Origin: Uranotaenia lowii
Taxonomy: Eukaryota > Arthropoda > Insecta > Diptera > Culicidae
DNA length: 64,000 bases
Direction: 5' to 3'
Assembly (NCBI RefSeq): GCF_029784155.1
Contig: NC_073692.1
Span: 14,241,752 to 14,305,751 of the forward strand
A model generated the notes under the pieces. The model did no database searches and was not told the origin of the DNA. It worked only from the letters and a program-made list of their open reading frames with translations. Positions 35,820-46,987 of this stretch are shown here, piece by piece (the first letter of the stretch is position 1; the number at the start of each line of letters is the position of its first letter). A program made the translations under genes and the position numbers.

Positions 35820-36659
35820 TTAAAATTTTAAAAATTTCTAAATTTTAAAAAATTTCTAAATTTCTGAATTTTTTATAATTTATTCAATTTTAAAAGACTT
35901 CTAAAATTTCAAAAATTTTAAATTTCTCCCAAAAAAAAAAAATCTAAAATTTCCTAAGGGGGGAGAAGGGTCTAACGGGTAAAAAAAACACCATTTTCAC
36001 GAATTTTTTTTAAGAGCTATCGTTCAAACAAATGTATTCAATTTTTTTGCATTATACAAAGCAATGTTAAAAGAACATTAAGTATTTTTTTCGTAGAAAA
36101 ATATTGAAAAATGAGCCGGTGACGGAGCACTTTCGAGGATGCCTTTTAGAACACAGGATTTGCGGTGGACACAGAATCATCTGAATTCTAAAAATCACAG
36201 CAAAATATTTTTAATAGATGTTGTTCTGGACCCCAACAATTTCATTTCACTTAAAAAAAAAAATGAAATTTTTGTGGCTGTTTGAAGTAAAAACTACGAT
36301 TTTTCACGAAAAAATCCGCCATTTTTTATCTGTAAAATCTCCCCAAAGTAAAAAAAAAGAAAATCGTTGGGGCTTGGTATTTTATATGTAGAAAATATGT
36401 TCCAAATTTGAAAAGAATCGGTGAAGTAGTTTTCAAATGACGATGTCCACTGACTTTAAAAATGTGCTTTCGAGAAAAACGCGTTTGAAGTTTCTGCTGC
36501 CGAATTCTTGCAGTATTAGATAAGAAGAGATAAAGGCCTATAATTTCTACATTTTTGCTTCGATTGACTTGAAAATTTGACACAACATTCTTGAAATGTT
36601 TTACAATATGAAAATTAAAAAAAAAAATCGATTTTTTGAATGTGTTAGACCCTACTCCC
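35820..36659. other. AT-rich DNA with flanking pieces of the TTTCTAAAA array
   Basis: 35820-35960 already shows the array word TTTCTAAATTTT. From 35961 to 36650 a less repetitive block follows, bounded by TCTAACGGG on the left and TGTTAGACCC on the right, perhaps a separate insertion. No gene is seen. Confidence 0.4.
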
Positions 36660-39600
36660 CTCTAAAACTACAAAAATTTCTTAAAACAATAAAATTTCTA
36701 AAATAATGAAAACGTCTAAAATTTCTAAAATAACCTAAAAATTTTGGTATATTCTTAAAACATTCAAATTTATAAATTTCTCAAAATTCAGAAATTTCTC
36801 AAATTTTAAAAACTTTTAAAACTTTTAAATTTTTTTTTAAATTTATAAAATTTCTCAAATTTCTAAAATTTATTGAAATTTTTAAAACTTCTAAAAAATT
36901 TTAAATTTCTAGAATTTAGAAAATTTATAAAACTTCTAGAATTTCTAAGACTTCTAAAATTTCTAGAATTTTAAAAATTTCAATAAATTCTAAAATTTCT
37001 AAAATTTTCTTCACTAAATTTTCAAAATTTCTAAAAAATGTTAAAATTCCTGAAATTTTTAAACTTTCTAAAATATCCAAAATTTCTGAAATTTTTGAAC
37101 TTTCTAAAATATTCAAAATTTCTGAAATTTTCAAACTTTCTAAAATTTTTAAAATATCTCAAATTTATATAGTTAAAACTTCTTAAATTTCTAAATGTTC
37201 AAAATTTTCCAAAATTTCTAAAATAGAATAGAATATTCAATATATAAAATCTCTAAAATTTAAAAAAAAGTTCTAAAATTTCTTAAATTTCTTAAATTTC
37301 AAAAATTTCTTAAATTTCCTAAATTTCTAAAATTTCCTATAATTTTCAAAAATTCTTAAATTTTTAAAATTTCTTAAATTTTCAAAATTTCTAGAATTTT
37401 AATTTTTTTAATTATTTTCAAAATTTCCAAAATGGTTGAAATTTCTAAAATTTCTGAAAGTTCTAAACTTTTGAAATTTTCTAAATTGCTAGAATATTTT
37501 AAATTTCTTCAATTTCTAAAATTTCTAATATTTCCAAAATTTTTAATATTTCCAATATTTCTAAAAAATTTAATATTTTTAAAAATTTTCAATTTTAAAA
37601 TTTTTTTAAAATTTCTGAAACTCATAAAAAAAATTGAAAGTATTAAATTTCTTAAATTGCTCATCTTTCAAATATTTCTTAAATTTTTAAAATTTCTAAA
37701 ATTTCAAGAATTTTTAAAATTTCTATAAATTCTAAAATTTCTAAAATTTTCTAAAATTTCACTAAACTTTCAAAATTTCTAAAAAAATTTAAAATTTCTG
37801 AAACTTTTAAACTTTTTAAAATTTTTAAAATTCCTGAAATTTTTTAACTTTCTAAAATTTTTAAAATATCCCAAATTTCTTATATAATAAAAATTTCTTA
37901 AATTTCTAAATGTTCAAAAATTTTCAAAATTTCTAAAATTTCCAAAATTTCTAAAATAGAATAGAATATTCAATATATTGAAACTCTAAAAATTTAAAAA
38001 AAAATTCCAAAATTTCTTAAATTTCTTAAATTTCTTAAATTTCTTAAATTTCTAAAATTTCTTAAATTTTTTAAATTTCTTAAATTTCTAAAATTCCCTA
38101 TAAATTTTAAAATTTCTTAAATTTTCAAAATTTCTCAAATTTTTAAAATATTCAAAATTTCTAGAATTTTATTTTTTTTATTATGTTCAAAATTTCCAAA
38201 ATGGTTGAAATTTCTAAAATTTCTACAATTTCAAAAAGTTCTAAACTTTTGAAATTTTATAATTTGCTAGAATATTTTAAATTTCTTCAATTTCAAAAAT
38301 GTCTTAAATTTCTAAAATTTCTTATATTCCCAAAATTTTTTATATTTCCAATATTTCTTATTTAAACTTCTTAAATTTATTAAAAAAATTGAAAGTTTTG
38401 AATTTCTTGAATGGCTCATGTTTCAAATATTTCTAAAATTTTTAAAATTCTAAAAATTTCTAAAAAATTTTTAATATCTAAAAATTATAAAATTTCTCAT
38501 TATTCTAAAGTTTTTTAAATTCCTCAAGTTTCTAAAATTGCTTAAATTTCTTAAGATTCTAAAATTTTTCTATAATTTTCTATAACTATTTCTATAATTT
38601 CTATAAACTATTTCTATAATTTTCAATATTTTTTGAAATTTTCGAAATTTTCAAACTTTCTTAAATTTATTAAATATCTCAAATTTCTCAGTTAAAATTT
38701 TTATAATTTCTTAAATTTCTAAATTTTCTAAAATTTCTAAAAGTTGCAAATTTTTAAGAATTCTATGATTTCTAAACTTTTGAATTTCTAAAATTTGTAA
38801 GGTTTATAAAATTTCAAAAACTTTAAAAATTCTAAAAATTGAAAAAAGGTTCTAAATTACTGTAATCTTAAAATTTTTAAAATATCTAAAATTTCTAAAA
38901 ATTTAAAAAAAAGTTTAAAAAAATTTAAATTTTTAAAACATTTTTTTTTTATATTTATAAAATTTCTAGAATTTTTAAAATATTTATTATTTTCAAAATT
39001 TTCAAAATTGTTGAATTTTCTAAAATTTCTAAAAGTTCTAAAATTTTGAATTTTTTTAAATTTCTAGAATATTTTAAGTTGTTTAATTTCCTAAAAGTCT
39101 AAAATTTCAAATATTTCCCCAATTTTTAAATATTTCTATTTTTTTTATATTTTTAAAATTTATAAAATTTCATAAACTTCTAAAATTTATTAAAAAAAAT
39201 TTTAAATGCTTTTAATTTCCAAAATTGCTGAAATTTCTAAAATTTTTAAAATTTCTAAAATTTCTAAAATTCCTAAAATTTCTAAATTTTTAAAAATTTC
39301 TAAAATTTATAATAATTTGTAAAATTTTTAAATTTTTAAAAATTTCTATAATTACCAAAATTTTTAAAATGTCTAAAATTTCAAAAATTCCTAATATTTC
39401 TAAAACTAAAAAAACTAATTTTAAAAATTTCATAAACTTCTGAAATTTCTAAAGTTTCTAAAATTCCTTAAATATCTAAAATTTATAAATTTTCTCAAAA
39501 TTCTTAAATTTGCAAAATTTCTACAATTCCTTTAATTTCTAAAGATTCTTAAATTTCTAAAATTTCTTAAATTTCTGAAATTTACAAAGTTTCTAGAATT

Positions 39601-39670
39601 TTTCAAATTTCTAGAATGTCTGAAATTTTTAAAACTTCTAAAATTTCTGAAATTTCTTAAATTAAGATTC
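36660..39670. repeat. Degenerate AT-rich array (TTTCTAAAA-like units)
   Basis: About 3 kb made of 9-11 bp units close to AATTTCTAAA, strongly diverged. A longer period is present: the block AAAATGGTTGAAATTTCTAA at 37430 recurs at 38199, and AATAGAATAGAATATTCAAT at 37222 recurs near 37955, so units of about 730-770 bp were duplicated; a third, weaker copy starts near 39000. Short frames rich in K, F, L and I are repeat artefacts. Confidence 0.9.
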
Positions 39671-40449
39671 ATTTTGACTAAAATTTATTTCATAAGAAAC
39701 CTGAAAATTCTCATATTTTACTAGACTTAGTATGTATAAGTAAACATCAGTTTTCTCAGAATTTAAAACTACTCTCGGTCTTCGAAAAAGTTGATCATTC
39801 ATTAAACGCCTTTATTTTAAGTATCTTAGAAATTAATTACCTAAAAATGTTTTGAAGGATTTCTATCCTTTTTCAAAAGTGAGCCTGTCACAACCTGCGG
39901 AGTGAAGCACCTTCCGAAGCATAGGTATACCTTGTTTCTTGCCGTTAGATAGGTTTAGGTTTAAAACGAATCATAGCAATCTGATAGTTTTTGAATTCAT
40001 TACTCTGTGAGTAAAAGCTAGTGTAAGTAAATCGTGCAAAAAGCGTAGGTAATATGAAAATTAGAAAATACATTTCAAATCATGTTAAAATTGTTTCAAA
40101 TGTAGATAGAATAGCTACAGAAAGTGCCAGGAAGTCCAATCAATTTCTATTCTTCACAATCAATTCGCCAGGTAACTGGAAGCGCTAGACATTCAAATTC
40201 GAACCTAACCTACCTGGAGTGCGAGAGCAGCAAGGAGAAACGTGAGTCACATGTTCCTTTACTTCCTAAAAATCTCTCAAATGATCTAAAAAATAAAAAA
40301 ATAACTTAGGCTAATAAGGCGTGTTTTACATTTCCTCAAAGAAATTTATTAACGTCACCGCCGTCACAAACGACAAAATAGTTAAAAATAAAAACTGTTA
40401 ATAAATCGGAAAACAAATTCTGTCTCTGTTAGTTGCTCACGCAACATAG
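39671..40449. other. AT-rich intron DNA, no gene seen
   Basis: Contains CTCTCGGTCTTCGAAAAAGTTGATCA-type sequence at about 39772, related to words in the palindrome family (TCTTCGACAAAGTTGTTCAG), probably a small relic. No gene is supported. Confidence 0.4.
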
Positions 40450-41175
40450 TTACAACAGTTACGAATGCATGTATCTCCAAAACCTTTCGTTTGATCTCAA
40501 TACTTTCTATGTAAGAAATAAAGTTAAGCTTATGATAATTAATGAAAAAATTTGAAAAAAAATATTTATCGTTTTTTTGTAAGAATAAATTCTACTTTAT
40601 TCTTGGAACCTCCCATCGGCCAGCGCACACTTTTTTCAGTCATTATATTGATCAGCTTTTTAAATTTATACATCGTCTAATCTGTATTTTAGGTGGCTAC
40701 ATCCTCATCCTTCAATTTCTGCTACTTTTTGGACCAATACTTATTTTTTAAAAGAAACTGGGCAATTTAGTGGATACAGCTGTTTCGAAATTAACAAATT
40801 TGATTATTTTTGAGCCACTTTAATATACTCAAATTCAAACGCTGGAATTTATTTAAAATAGGGTATTTCATAAGTTTTTTCGTTCATCAGAAATCATCTG
40901 TCCCATAGCCTCAGAACCGGCTATACAGCTTACGAGCTGTGGAATTAGCATAACATTGTTGTTTGAGACTCAATAAAAGGCAACACTTTCAGCGTATCGG
41001 AGAAATTTTTTTTTGGAAATTTCAGCTATCTACCCTTACTTTTTCGCTTATTGAAAATTAAAAATGCTGGTATGAGACTTGACTTGTTTTATTTTGTCAG
41101 CTATCAATTTGATAATGATAAATTTTGAATGAAATTGTGCAAAATTATTTTTTTCCTTTTTCTTTGCATCGTAAA
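40450..41175 (-). mobile_element. Second copy of the decayed mariner-like element
   Basis: Matches 3080-3850 over most of its length, for example ACAGTTACGAATGC, TGAAAAAATTTGAAAAAAAA and GCGCACACTTTTTTCAGTCA, and GATACGCTGAAAGTGTTGCC on the reverse strand. The outer inverted repeats seen at 3053-4025 are missing or unrecognisable. It has no intact frame. Confidence 0.65.
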
Positions 41176-41739
41176 ATTTCCATACCATTAAAACGTTTTA
41201 ATGTTCTGAAATGGTGATAAAATGCAACAATAAAAACCAAAGATTTTTTTTAAAATAATTATAAAATACTGAAAAATGACAAAAAGATGAAAAATTTAAA
41301 AAGTTAAAAAACAAATTCAAACTAAAGACTGAATATGACAAAAAACAACAAAAAATGATGAAGAATGACAAAGCAAATATGACAAAAGAAAAGAAACATT
41401 ATAAAAAAAACAAGAAAAGTTTGACATAAAAATTAAAATTTTGATTTTTTCAATTTCCTTTGGTCCTCCCATTTGGTGATTTTTGTGGGTCGAAAAAACC
41501 AAAACTTATTGGCTTTGAACTCCTAAATCAAATCCGATTGAGTTGAAATTTGTCACAGGTGAATTTTTGGGCCAGACGACAAAATGAATGTGGTCAGATT
41601 TCATAATTCGCCATAACCCTTTTGGAATCGACTCTAATGTAGTCCAATCATCAATTAATTTAACATGAAGCGCGTGAAGTTTATCAAGTTTTATTGCTCT
41701 CAAAGACAATAATATAGCTGTATTTACTTACTTACTTAC

Positions 41740-44700
41740 TTAATGATCCCGCGCCGATCCTCCGGTGCATAGGGCCGTGGTAAAAGACCTCCACTGTTGA
41801 CGATCCGGAGCCAGCGTCTTCACCTGGTCCCAGTCAAGATTCTCGTCGACAGTTCGGATTTCAGCGGCTAGACTTCGCCGCCACGAATTTCTGGGTCTGC
41901 CTCTTCTTCGATGACCTTCTGGATTCCAATCTAGCGCCTCTCTGCAAATCTCGTTTTCATCTCTTCGCAGCGTGTGCCCAATCCATCTCCACTTACGTTC
42001 CCGAATCTCGATTTCTAGCGCCTTTTGATGACACCGGCGATGTAGTTCCTCATTCGAGATCCAGTTGCCAGGCCACCAAGCGCGGATGATATTCCGCAGG
42101 CAGCGGTTTACAAATACTTGCAGTTTTCGCGTCGTTACCGCATATGTGCACCAAGTTTCGCACCCGTACAGCAATACGGATTTGACGTTTGAGTTGAAGA
42201 TTCGGATTTTTGTTCGTAGAGAGATCTGGCGTGACCGCCAGATGTTTCGGAGACTCGCAAACGCAAATCGGGCCTTTCTGATCCGTGTTTCGATGTCTTT
42301 TCTGGTACCACCATCAGGCGTAATCTGGCTACCAAGATACTGGAAGCACTCCACTTTCTCAACTTGTTGCCCAGCTACCAGGAAACAGGAGGGATTTCCT
42401 GTGTTGATCTCCATCGACTTGGTCTTTCCGACATTGACTTTGAGACCTGCTGCCTTAGAACTTTCGGTGAGGTCGTCGAGTTTGCTCTGCATATCTGGTT
42501 GTGTTTGGGCGAGCAAAACAATATCGTCAGCCAGGTCAAGGTCGTTCAGTTGCTCCATTGTTGAAGGATTCCACGGCAATCCTCGGTTCGGTGCACAGTC
42601 AATCGATCCAATCAGAATCTCATCCATTACGATTAGAAAAAGTAGCGGTGATAGAATACATCCTTGTCTCACTCCAGCAGTTACCGGGATTGGTTCGGAC
42701 AAGACACCGTCGTGCAAGACCTTGCACGAAAATGCCTCATACTGTGCTTCGATGAGATGGACTAGTTTCTCTGGGACCCCTCGTCGCCTTAGAGCCGCCC
42801 AGATGTTTTCATGGTTAAGTCGGTCAAATGCTTTTTCGAAATCAACGAACACCAGCAGAAGAGAGTCCTGGAATTCGTTGATTTGTTCCAGTATGATTCG
42901 GAGCGTTGTGATGTGGTCCACACATGATCGTCGAGATCGGAATCCAGCTTGTTGCCGTCGGAGTGTGGCGTCTATTTTCTCCTGGATCCTGTTCAGAATC
43001 ACTTTGCAGAGTACTTTGAGGGTTGTACAGATCAACGTTATGCCTCGCCAGTTACCGCACTCTGTCAGGTCTCCTTTCTTCGGGACCTTTACGAGGATAC
43101 CCTGCATCCAGTCGGCCGGGAATGTTGCAGTATCCCAGATGTCAGCGAAAAGACGGTGCAACATTTGTGCTGATAGGGCAGGGTCGGCTTTCAGCATTTC
43201 AGCAGGGATGCAATCGATCCCAGGTGCTTTGTTGGATTTCATGTTTTTGATTGCCGCTTCTATTTCAGCCAGCGAAGGCGCTTCCGAGTTGACGCCATTT
43301 ATGCGACTTACTGTTGGCGCTTCGAGCTGCAGATTCTGTTGGCCATCGCTATTCGTGACTCGGAAGAGTTGTTCGAAGTGCTCAGTCCATCGTTTGAGCT
43401 GATCTGTTCGATCGGTCAATAACTGACCTGCTCGGTCTTTTAGCGGCATTCTTGCATTAGTCCTTGCACCACTGAGGCGGCGAGAAATGTCATAAAGTAA
43501 TCGGATATCTCCATTGGCGGCGGCTCTTTCTCCCTCTTCGGCTAGGGAGTTTGTCCAGGCTCTCTTGTCTCGTCTACAAGCTCGTTTAACTGCCTTTTCC
43601 AGCTCCGCATATCGTAAGCGGGCGGCTGCTTTGGCTGACCCGGTACATGCCTGCTCAATTCCGACTTTCGCCTTTCTCCGATCATCGACCATCCTCCAAG
43701 TTTCATCCGACATCCATTCACTCCTTCTTCCACAAACTTTACCGAGAGTACCATGGCTCGTCGTGATAAAGGCATTCTTGATTCCACACCACTGTTCTTC
43801 GACTGTTCCGTCTGTCGGCAGCTCCGAGGCTCGGGATTCTAGCTGTTCAACGTATGCCCTTTTCACCTCTGGATTCTCCAACCGGCGGACGTCGTAACGA
43901 CACCCGACTTTCTCCTCGCGCCGTTGGACACGTGCAACTCTCAGTCGTATCTCGCCAAGGACGAGGTGATGGTCAGATGCAATGTCTGCGCTTCGCTTGT
44001 TGCGGACATCAAGAAGGCTCCTTCTCCATTTTCGGCTGATGCAGATGTGGTCAATTTGATTTTCTGTTCGGCCATCTCGGGATACCCAAGTGACCTTATG
44101 TGCTGGTCGATGGGGGAAGAGCGATCCACCGATCACCATGTTGTTGTTGCCACAAAATTCTACAAACAGCTCTCCGTTTTCGCTCATCTGTCCTAGGCCA
44201 TGGCGCCCCATGATGCGCTCAAGGTCCTGATTGTCGGAGCCAATCTTTGCGTTGAAGTCGCCCAAATGGATTTGAATGTCACCCTTCGGAATTCTCTCAA
44301 CCACGCTGTTCAGTTGACTGTAAAACTGCTCTTTCTCCTGCAAGTCGGCAACGTCAGTTGGCGCATAACACTGGACCATTGTAAGGTTTCTAACCCGTGT
44401 TCTAAATCTGGCTACGATTATTCTTTCGTTTATCGGTTCCCATCTAATGAGGGCCGCGTAGGCCTGCGGGCTTAACAGGAAACCAACTCCTCGTTCCCGA
44501 GTAGCATGTTCTCCTCGTATGCCAGAGTAAAGCAGGACTTGCCCGGATTGTGTCTTGTGTTCTCCAGTATTAGGCCAACGGACTTCGCTCAGTCCCAGAA
44601 TTTCAAGCTTGAGGCGGCTAGCCTCTCTAGCAAGTTGTTCCAGTTTGCCTTGTTGGGCAAGGGTTAAAACATTCCAAGTTCCAATTCGTGTCCGTGTTTT

Positions 44701-44847
44701 CATGCTAAAAGTCGTCGCCAAAGTTCCAGGTCGGTCATTTCTTTCGGATTCCGTAACAATTTCAAATCGGGAGCAGTAGGTTGTTAGCCTAAAGTCCCTA
44801 TCCCGCGATGGGCCTGCCATCTTGGACATAGCTGGCGGGAGCCGCAT
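41740..44847 (-). CDS. Endonuclease-reverse transcriptase of a non-LTR retrotransposon
   Basis: 1035 residues, intact. It makes a nick in target DNA and copies the element RNA there. Seen: an APE-type endonuclease at about residues 52-303 (IGTWNVLTL, LSEVRW, HLGDFNAKIG, ASDHHLV), a basic linker, and RT at about 580-840 with GNWRGITLICT, QQAGFRSRRSC, FVDFEKAFDRL (Asp669), GVRQGCILSPLLF and the catalytic LADD (Asp774-775), where most elements have YADD or FADD. The tail has LLYGCETW, ERKWRWIGHTLRR and RRGRPRNSWRR. Start at 44847 is supported by an in-frame TGA only four codons upstream (44857-44859). No separate gag-like ORF was found. Intact reading over 3.1 kb suggests a young copy. Confidence 0.95.
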   Translation of the reverse strand: MRLPPAMSKMAGPSRDRDFRLTTYCSRFEIVTESERNDRPGTLATTFSMKTRTRIGTWNVLTLAQQGKLEQLAREASRLKLEILGLSEVRWPNTGEHKTQSGQVLLYSGIRGEHATRERGVGFLLSPQAYAALIRWEPINERIIVARFRTRVRNLTMVQCYAPTDVADLQEKEQFYSQLNSVVERIPKGDIQIHLGDFNAKIGSDNQDLERIMGRHGLGQMSENGELFVEFCGNNNMVIGGSLFPHRPAHKVTWVSRDGRTENQIDHICISRKWRRSLLDVRNKRSADIASDHHLVLGEIRLRVARVQRREEKVGCRYDVRRLENPEVKRAYVEQLESRASELPTDGTVEEQWCGIKNAFITTSHGTLGKVCGRRSEWMSDETWRMVDDRRKAKVGIEQACTGSAKAAARLRYAELEKAVKRACRRDKRAWTNSLAEEGERAAANGDIRLLYDISRRLSGARTNARMPLKDRAGQLLTDRTDQLKRWTEHFEQLFRVTNSDGQQNLQLEAPTVSRINGVNSEAPSLAEIEAAIKNMKSNKAPGIDCIPAEMLKADPALSAQMLHRLFADIWDTATFPADWMQGILVKVPKKGDLTECGNWRGITLICTTLKVLCKVILNRIQEKIDATLRRQQAGFRSRRSCVDHITTLRIILEQINEFQDSLLLVFVDFEKAFDRLNHENIWAALRRRGVPEKLVHLIEAQYEAFSCKVLHDGVLSEPIPVTAGVRQGCILSPLLFLIVMDEILIGSIDCAPNRGLPWNPSTMEQLNDLDLADDIVLLAQTQPDMQSKLDDLTESSKAAGLKVNVGKTKSMEINTGNPSCFLVAGQQVEKVECFQYLGSQITPDGGTRKDIETRIRKARFAFASLRNIWRSRQISLRTKIRIFNSNVKSVLLYGCETWCTYAVTTRKLQVFVNRCLRNIIRAWWPGNWISNEELHRRCHQKALEIEIRERKWRWIGHTLRRDENEICREALDWNPEGHRRRGRPRNSWRRSLAAEIRTVDENLDWDQVKTLAPDRQQWRSFTTALCTGGSARDH

Positions 44848-44867
44848 TTCATAAATTCAGCCGCTTG

Positions 44868-45122
44868 CTACAAGACAGACGCTGTTTGAGCCGCCCCTGA
44901 CCTGGAGAACAGACGCTCGGTTGTTGTTGCACGCCGCCCCTGACCTGGGGAACAGACGCGTGCGGCCACCTTCTCAGTCTGCATGCGACCAAAGCATCCA
45001 CCGGGGTTGGGTACCCGATCTCCGCTTAGGTTACTCGCACCCCAGCCGGCACCGCGGGGAGGTAGAGATAGGAGTTGTGAATAAGAGGTGATATGACCAC
45101 TATGGGGTCTCGTGTTGCACAT
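44868..45122 (-). other. GC-rich 5' leader of the retrotransposon with a duplicated 27-bp unit
   Basis: GCCGCCCCTGACCTGG followed by (A/G)GAACAGACGC occurs twice 43 bp apart (44890-44916 and 44933-44959). An 84-codon frame spans the leader but is out of frame with the main ORF and unlike known proteins, so it is read as untranslated leader, probably with an internal promoter. Confidence 0.6.
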
Positions 45123-45240
45123 TATCCACCGTTTACCAGCCTGTTTTGACTTGAGATTAGCAATAAAATGAAAAATATTTAAAAAAAAAAAAAATAAAAT
45201 TCACCCAATATTTGGCAATGATGAAAAATTTAAAATAAAA

Positions 45241-45335
45241 CTTCAGCCGCAGAACGTGGCGAAGAGGATAATCTTCAACTCTTCTATGCCAGCGGGCATG
45301 AGATCGAATCCCGGTCACGGCATACATAGTACACT
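45241..45335 (+). mobile_element. tRNA-derived SINE head
   Basis: GTGGCGAAGAGGAT resembles box A and GAGATCGAATCCCGG resembles box B, at about tRNA spacing, ending in GTCACGGCAT. The body downstream (to about 45440) is unrelated to tRNA. No clear tail or target duplication. A true tRNA is unlikely because the anticodon arm does not pair. Confidence 0.45.
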
Positions 45336-45647
45336 TTCTGTAGGATGGTTTTAGCGTTTGTAAGATGCTAGCCATCATATCCTCGAAAGATGTACGCTTA
45401 GATTTAAGAAAGAAGGAATCTCTTCGACTAAACATCAAGTTTCATTGAAGTCCTTTATGTGTATGTGTTCGTTTTTTAAAGTCACTAAAATCTCCAAAAA
45501 AATAATTTTTTTCTTAATCCGATCATTGTACATGAGGCAAAAATTGACAAAAGAATTTTCCTACTTTCTTTCTGTTACGCGTCCTTCTTCTTCCGTGGAA
45601 ACTTGATTTTTAAATTAAAATTTTATGTCATTATAATGGTTTAGTAT

Positions 45648-46480
45648 GCGACATTAGACTGAGTCGATTTGGGGTCATTTTCGAATTTCTCAAACCGTGA
45701 GGTCTCAAAAGCTTCGTTTTGGTCCAAAACTCATCCATGATTTTTTGCAGAATTTTTAAGTAATGTTTACATGAGTAAATTTGGACTTTTAGGTTTGTAT
45801 GGGAAAATTGAATATTTTGTACTGAAAAATCAACATCATTTTTGTTTCTTCTGTGCAACCGAGCCAGCTGGTGGTTTTTGTGCCAATTTATAAAATTCCT
45901 AAAGGAAATTTTCCGCTGAACAACTTTGTCGAAGACCGTAAATTCGTATCTTATTACACAAAAAAGTTATTAGCTGTTCAACAGAGGTATGTCTTTTGGC
46001 ATTGATAAACAATAAATTCAATAGACACCACTGTTGTGTGCCTTGCGAGATATTGCATGACTACTTTTCATGCAATACTTCGCGGTGCACAAGCAGTGGT
46101 GTCAATTGAATTTATTGTTTATCAATACCAAAAGACGTACCCCTGTTAAACAGCTAATAACTTTTTTATATAATAAGATACGAATTTACGGTCTTCGACA
46201 AAGTTGTTCAGCGGAAAATTTCCCTTGAAAAATTTATAAATTGGCACAAAAACCATTAGTTGGCTCGGTTGCACAGAAGAAACAAAAATGATGTTGATTT
46301 TTCAGTACAAATATTCAATTTTCCCATACAAACCTAAAAGTCCAAATTTACTCATGTAAACATTACTTAAAAATTCTGCAAAAAAATCATGGATGAGTTT
46401 TGGACCAAAACGAAGCTTTTGAGACCCCAGGGTCTGAGAAATTCGAAAATGACCCCAAATCGACTCAGTCTAATGCGACA
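45648..46480. repeat. 833-bp near-perfect palindrome (fold-back element)
   Basis: Two arms of 413 bp (45648-46060 and 46068-46480) are reverse complements with few mismatches, around a 7-nt loop. Outer ends start GCGACATTAGACTGAGTCGA. It codes for nothing. Arms this long and short-looped would form a stable hairpin in RNA or single-stranded DNA. A diverged relative, broken by a mariner, lies at 23145-24930, so this is a dispersed family. Confidence 0.92.
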
Positions 46481-46987
46481 TGCGACTTTGCAATAAAATT
46501 ATTTCAAATAAGATTTTTTTTCAATTTCTATCAAGCGCGAATCTGTGAATGAGCGAATGTAAAAGCAAATAATCCATTAAAGCAGTTTCATAAATAAAAA
46601 ACTGATTTCAATCTAGGATGTTTCTGATCAAGATTCCTTTTTATCAAAGATTTAGGGTATTTTTTTTGTAAATGGAGTAGGTATATATTCTTGTTTTAAT
46701 ATCAAACATAAAGATTATTTTTTGTTCCAATACAATATCAGTTTAAATCGAAATTTCTAAAAATTTGCTCAAATAATTTTGTTGATGTAGATCATCTGTG
46801 TTTCGATTTTTGCGAATTTACATGAATAATGATAATAAATATTTGGTAACTTTACAAAAATATTATGATAGTCTAACGTAGTACACATCAAGAATTTAAG
46901 AAGCTGAGACTAACTTAGGTCACACTCGAATAGAACGCAGAATAAGGGGTTGTCTCAGAAACTAAAATTGGTTCCAGTGCATACTAT
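46481..46987. other. AT-rich DNA downstream of P450 gene 2
   Basis: No gene or repeat is evident; it would include the 3' UTR of gene 2, but no clear AATAAA was found close to its stop. Confidence 0.4.

Larger units (their letters stand above)
41722..45122 (-). mobile_element. Full or near-full non-LTR retrotransposon
   Basis: The element runs on the minus strand from about 45122 (5' end uncertain) to 41722. It has a GC-rich leader of some 275 bp, one long intact ORF, and a 3' tail of TAAG repeats (41722-41741 as TTACTTAC on the plus strand). The ORF stop (TAA, 41742-41740) is the first unit of the tail, so there is practically no 3' UTR. A target duplication was not found. Layout and domains suit RTE- or Ambal-type single-ORF elements; the clade was not established. 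Confidence 0.85.

Noticed and set aside
42065..43402. A 445-codon plus-strand ORF opposite the reverse transcriptase
   Set aside because: It is the mirror of an intact, recognisable RT frame and has no homology of its own.
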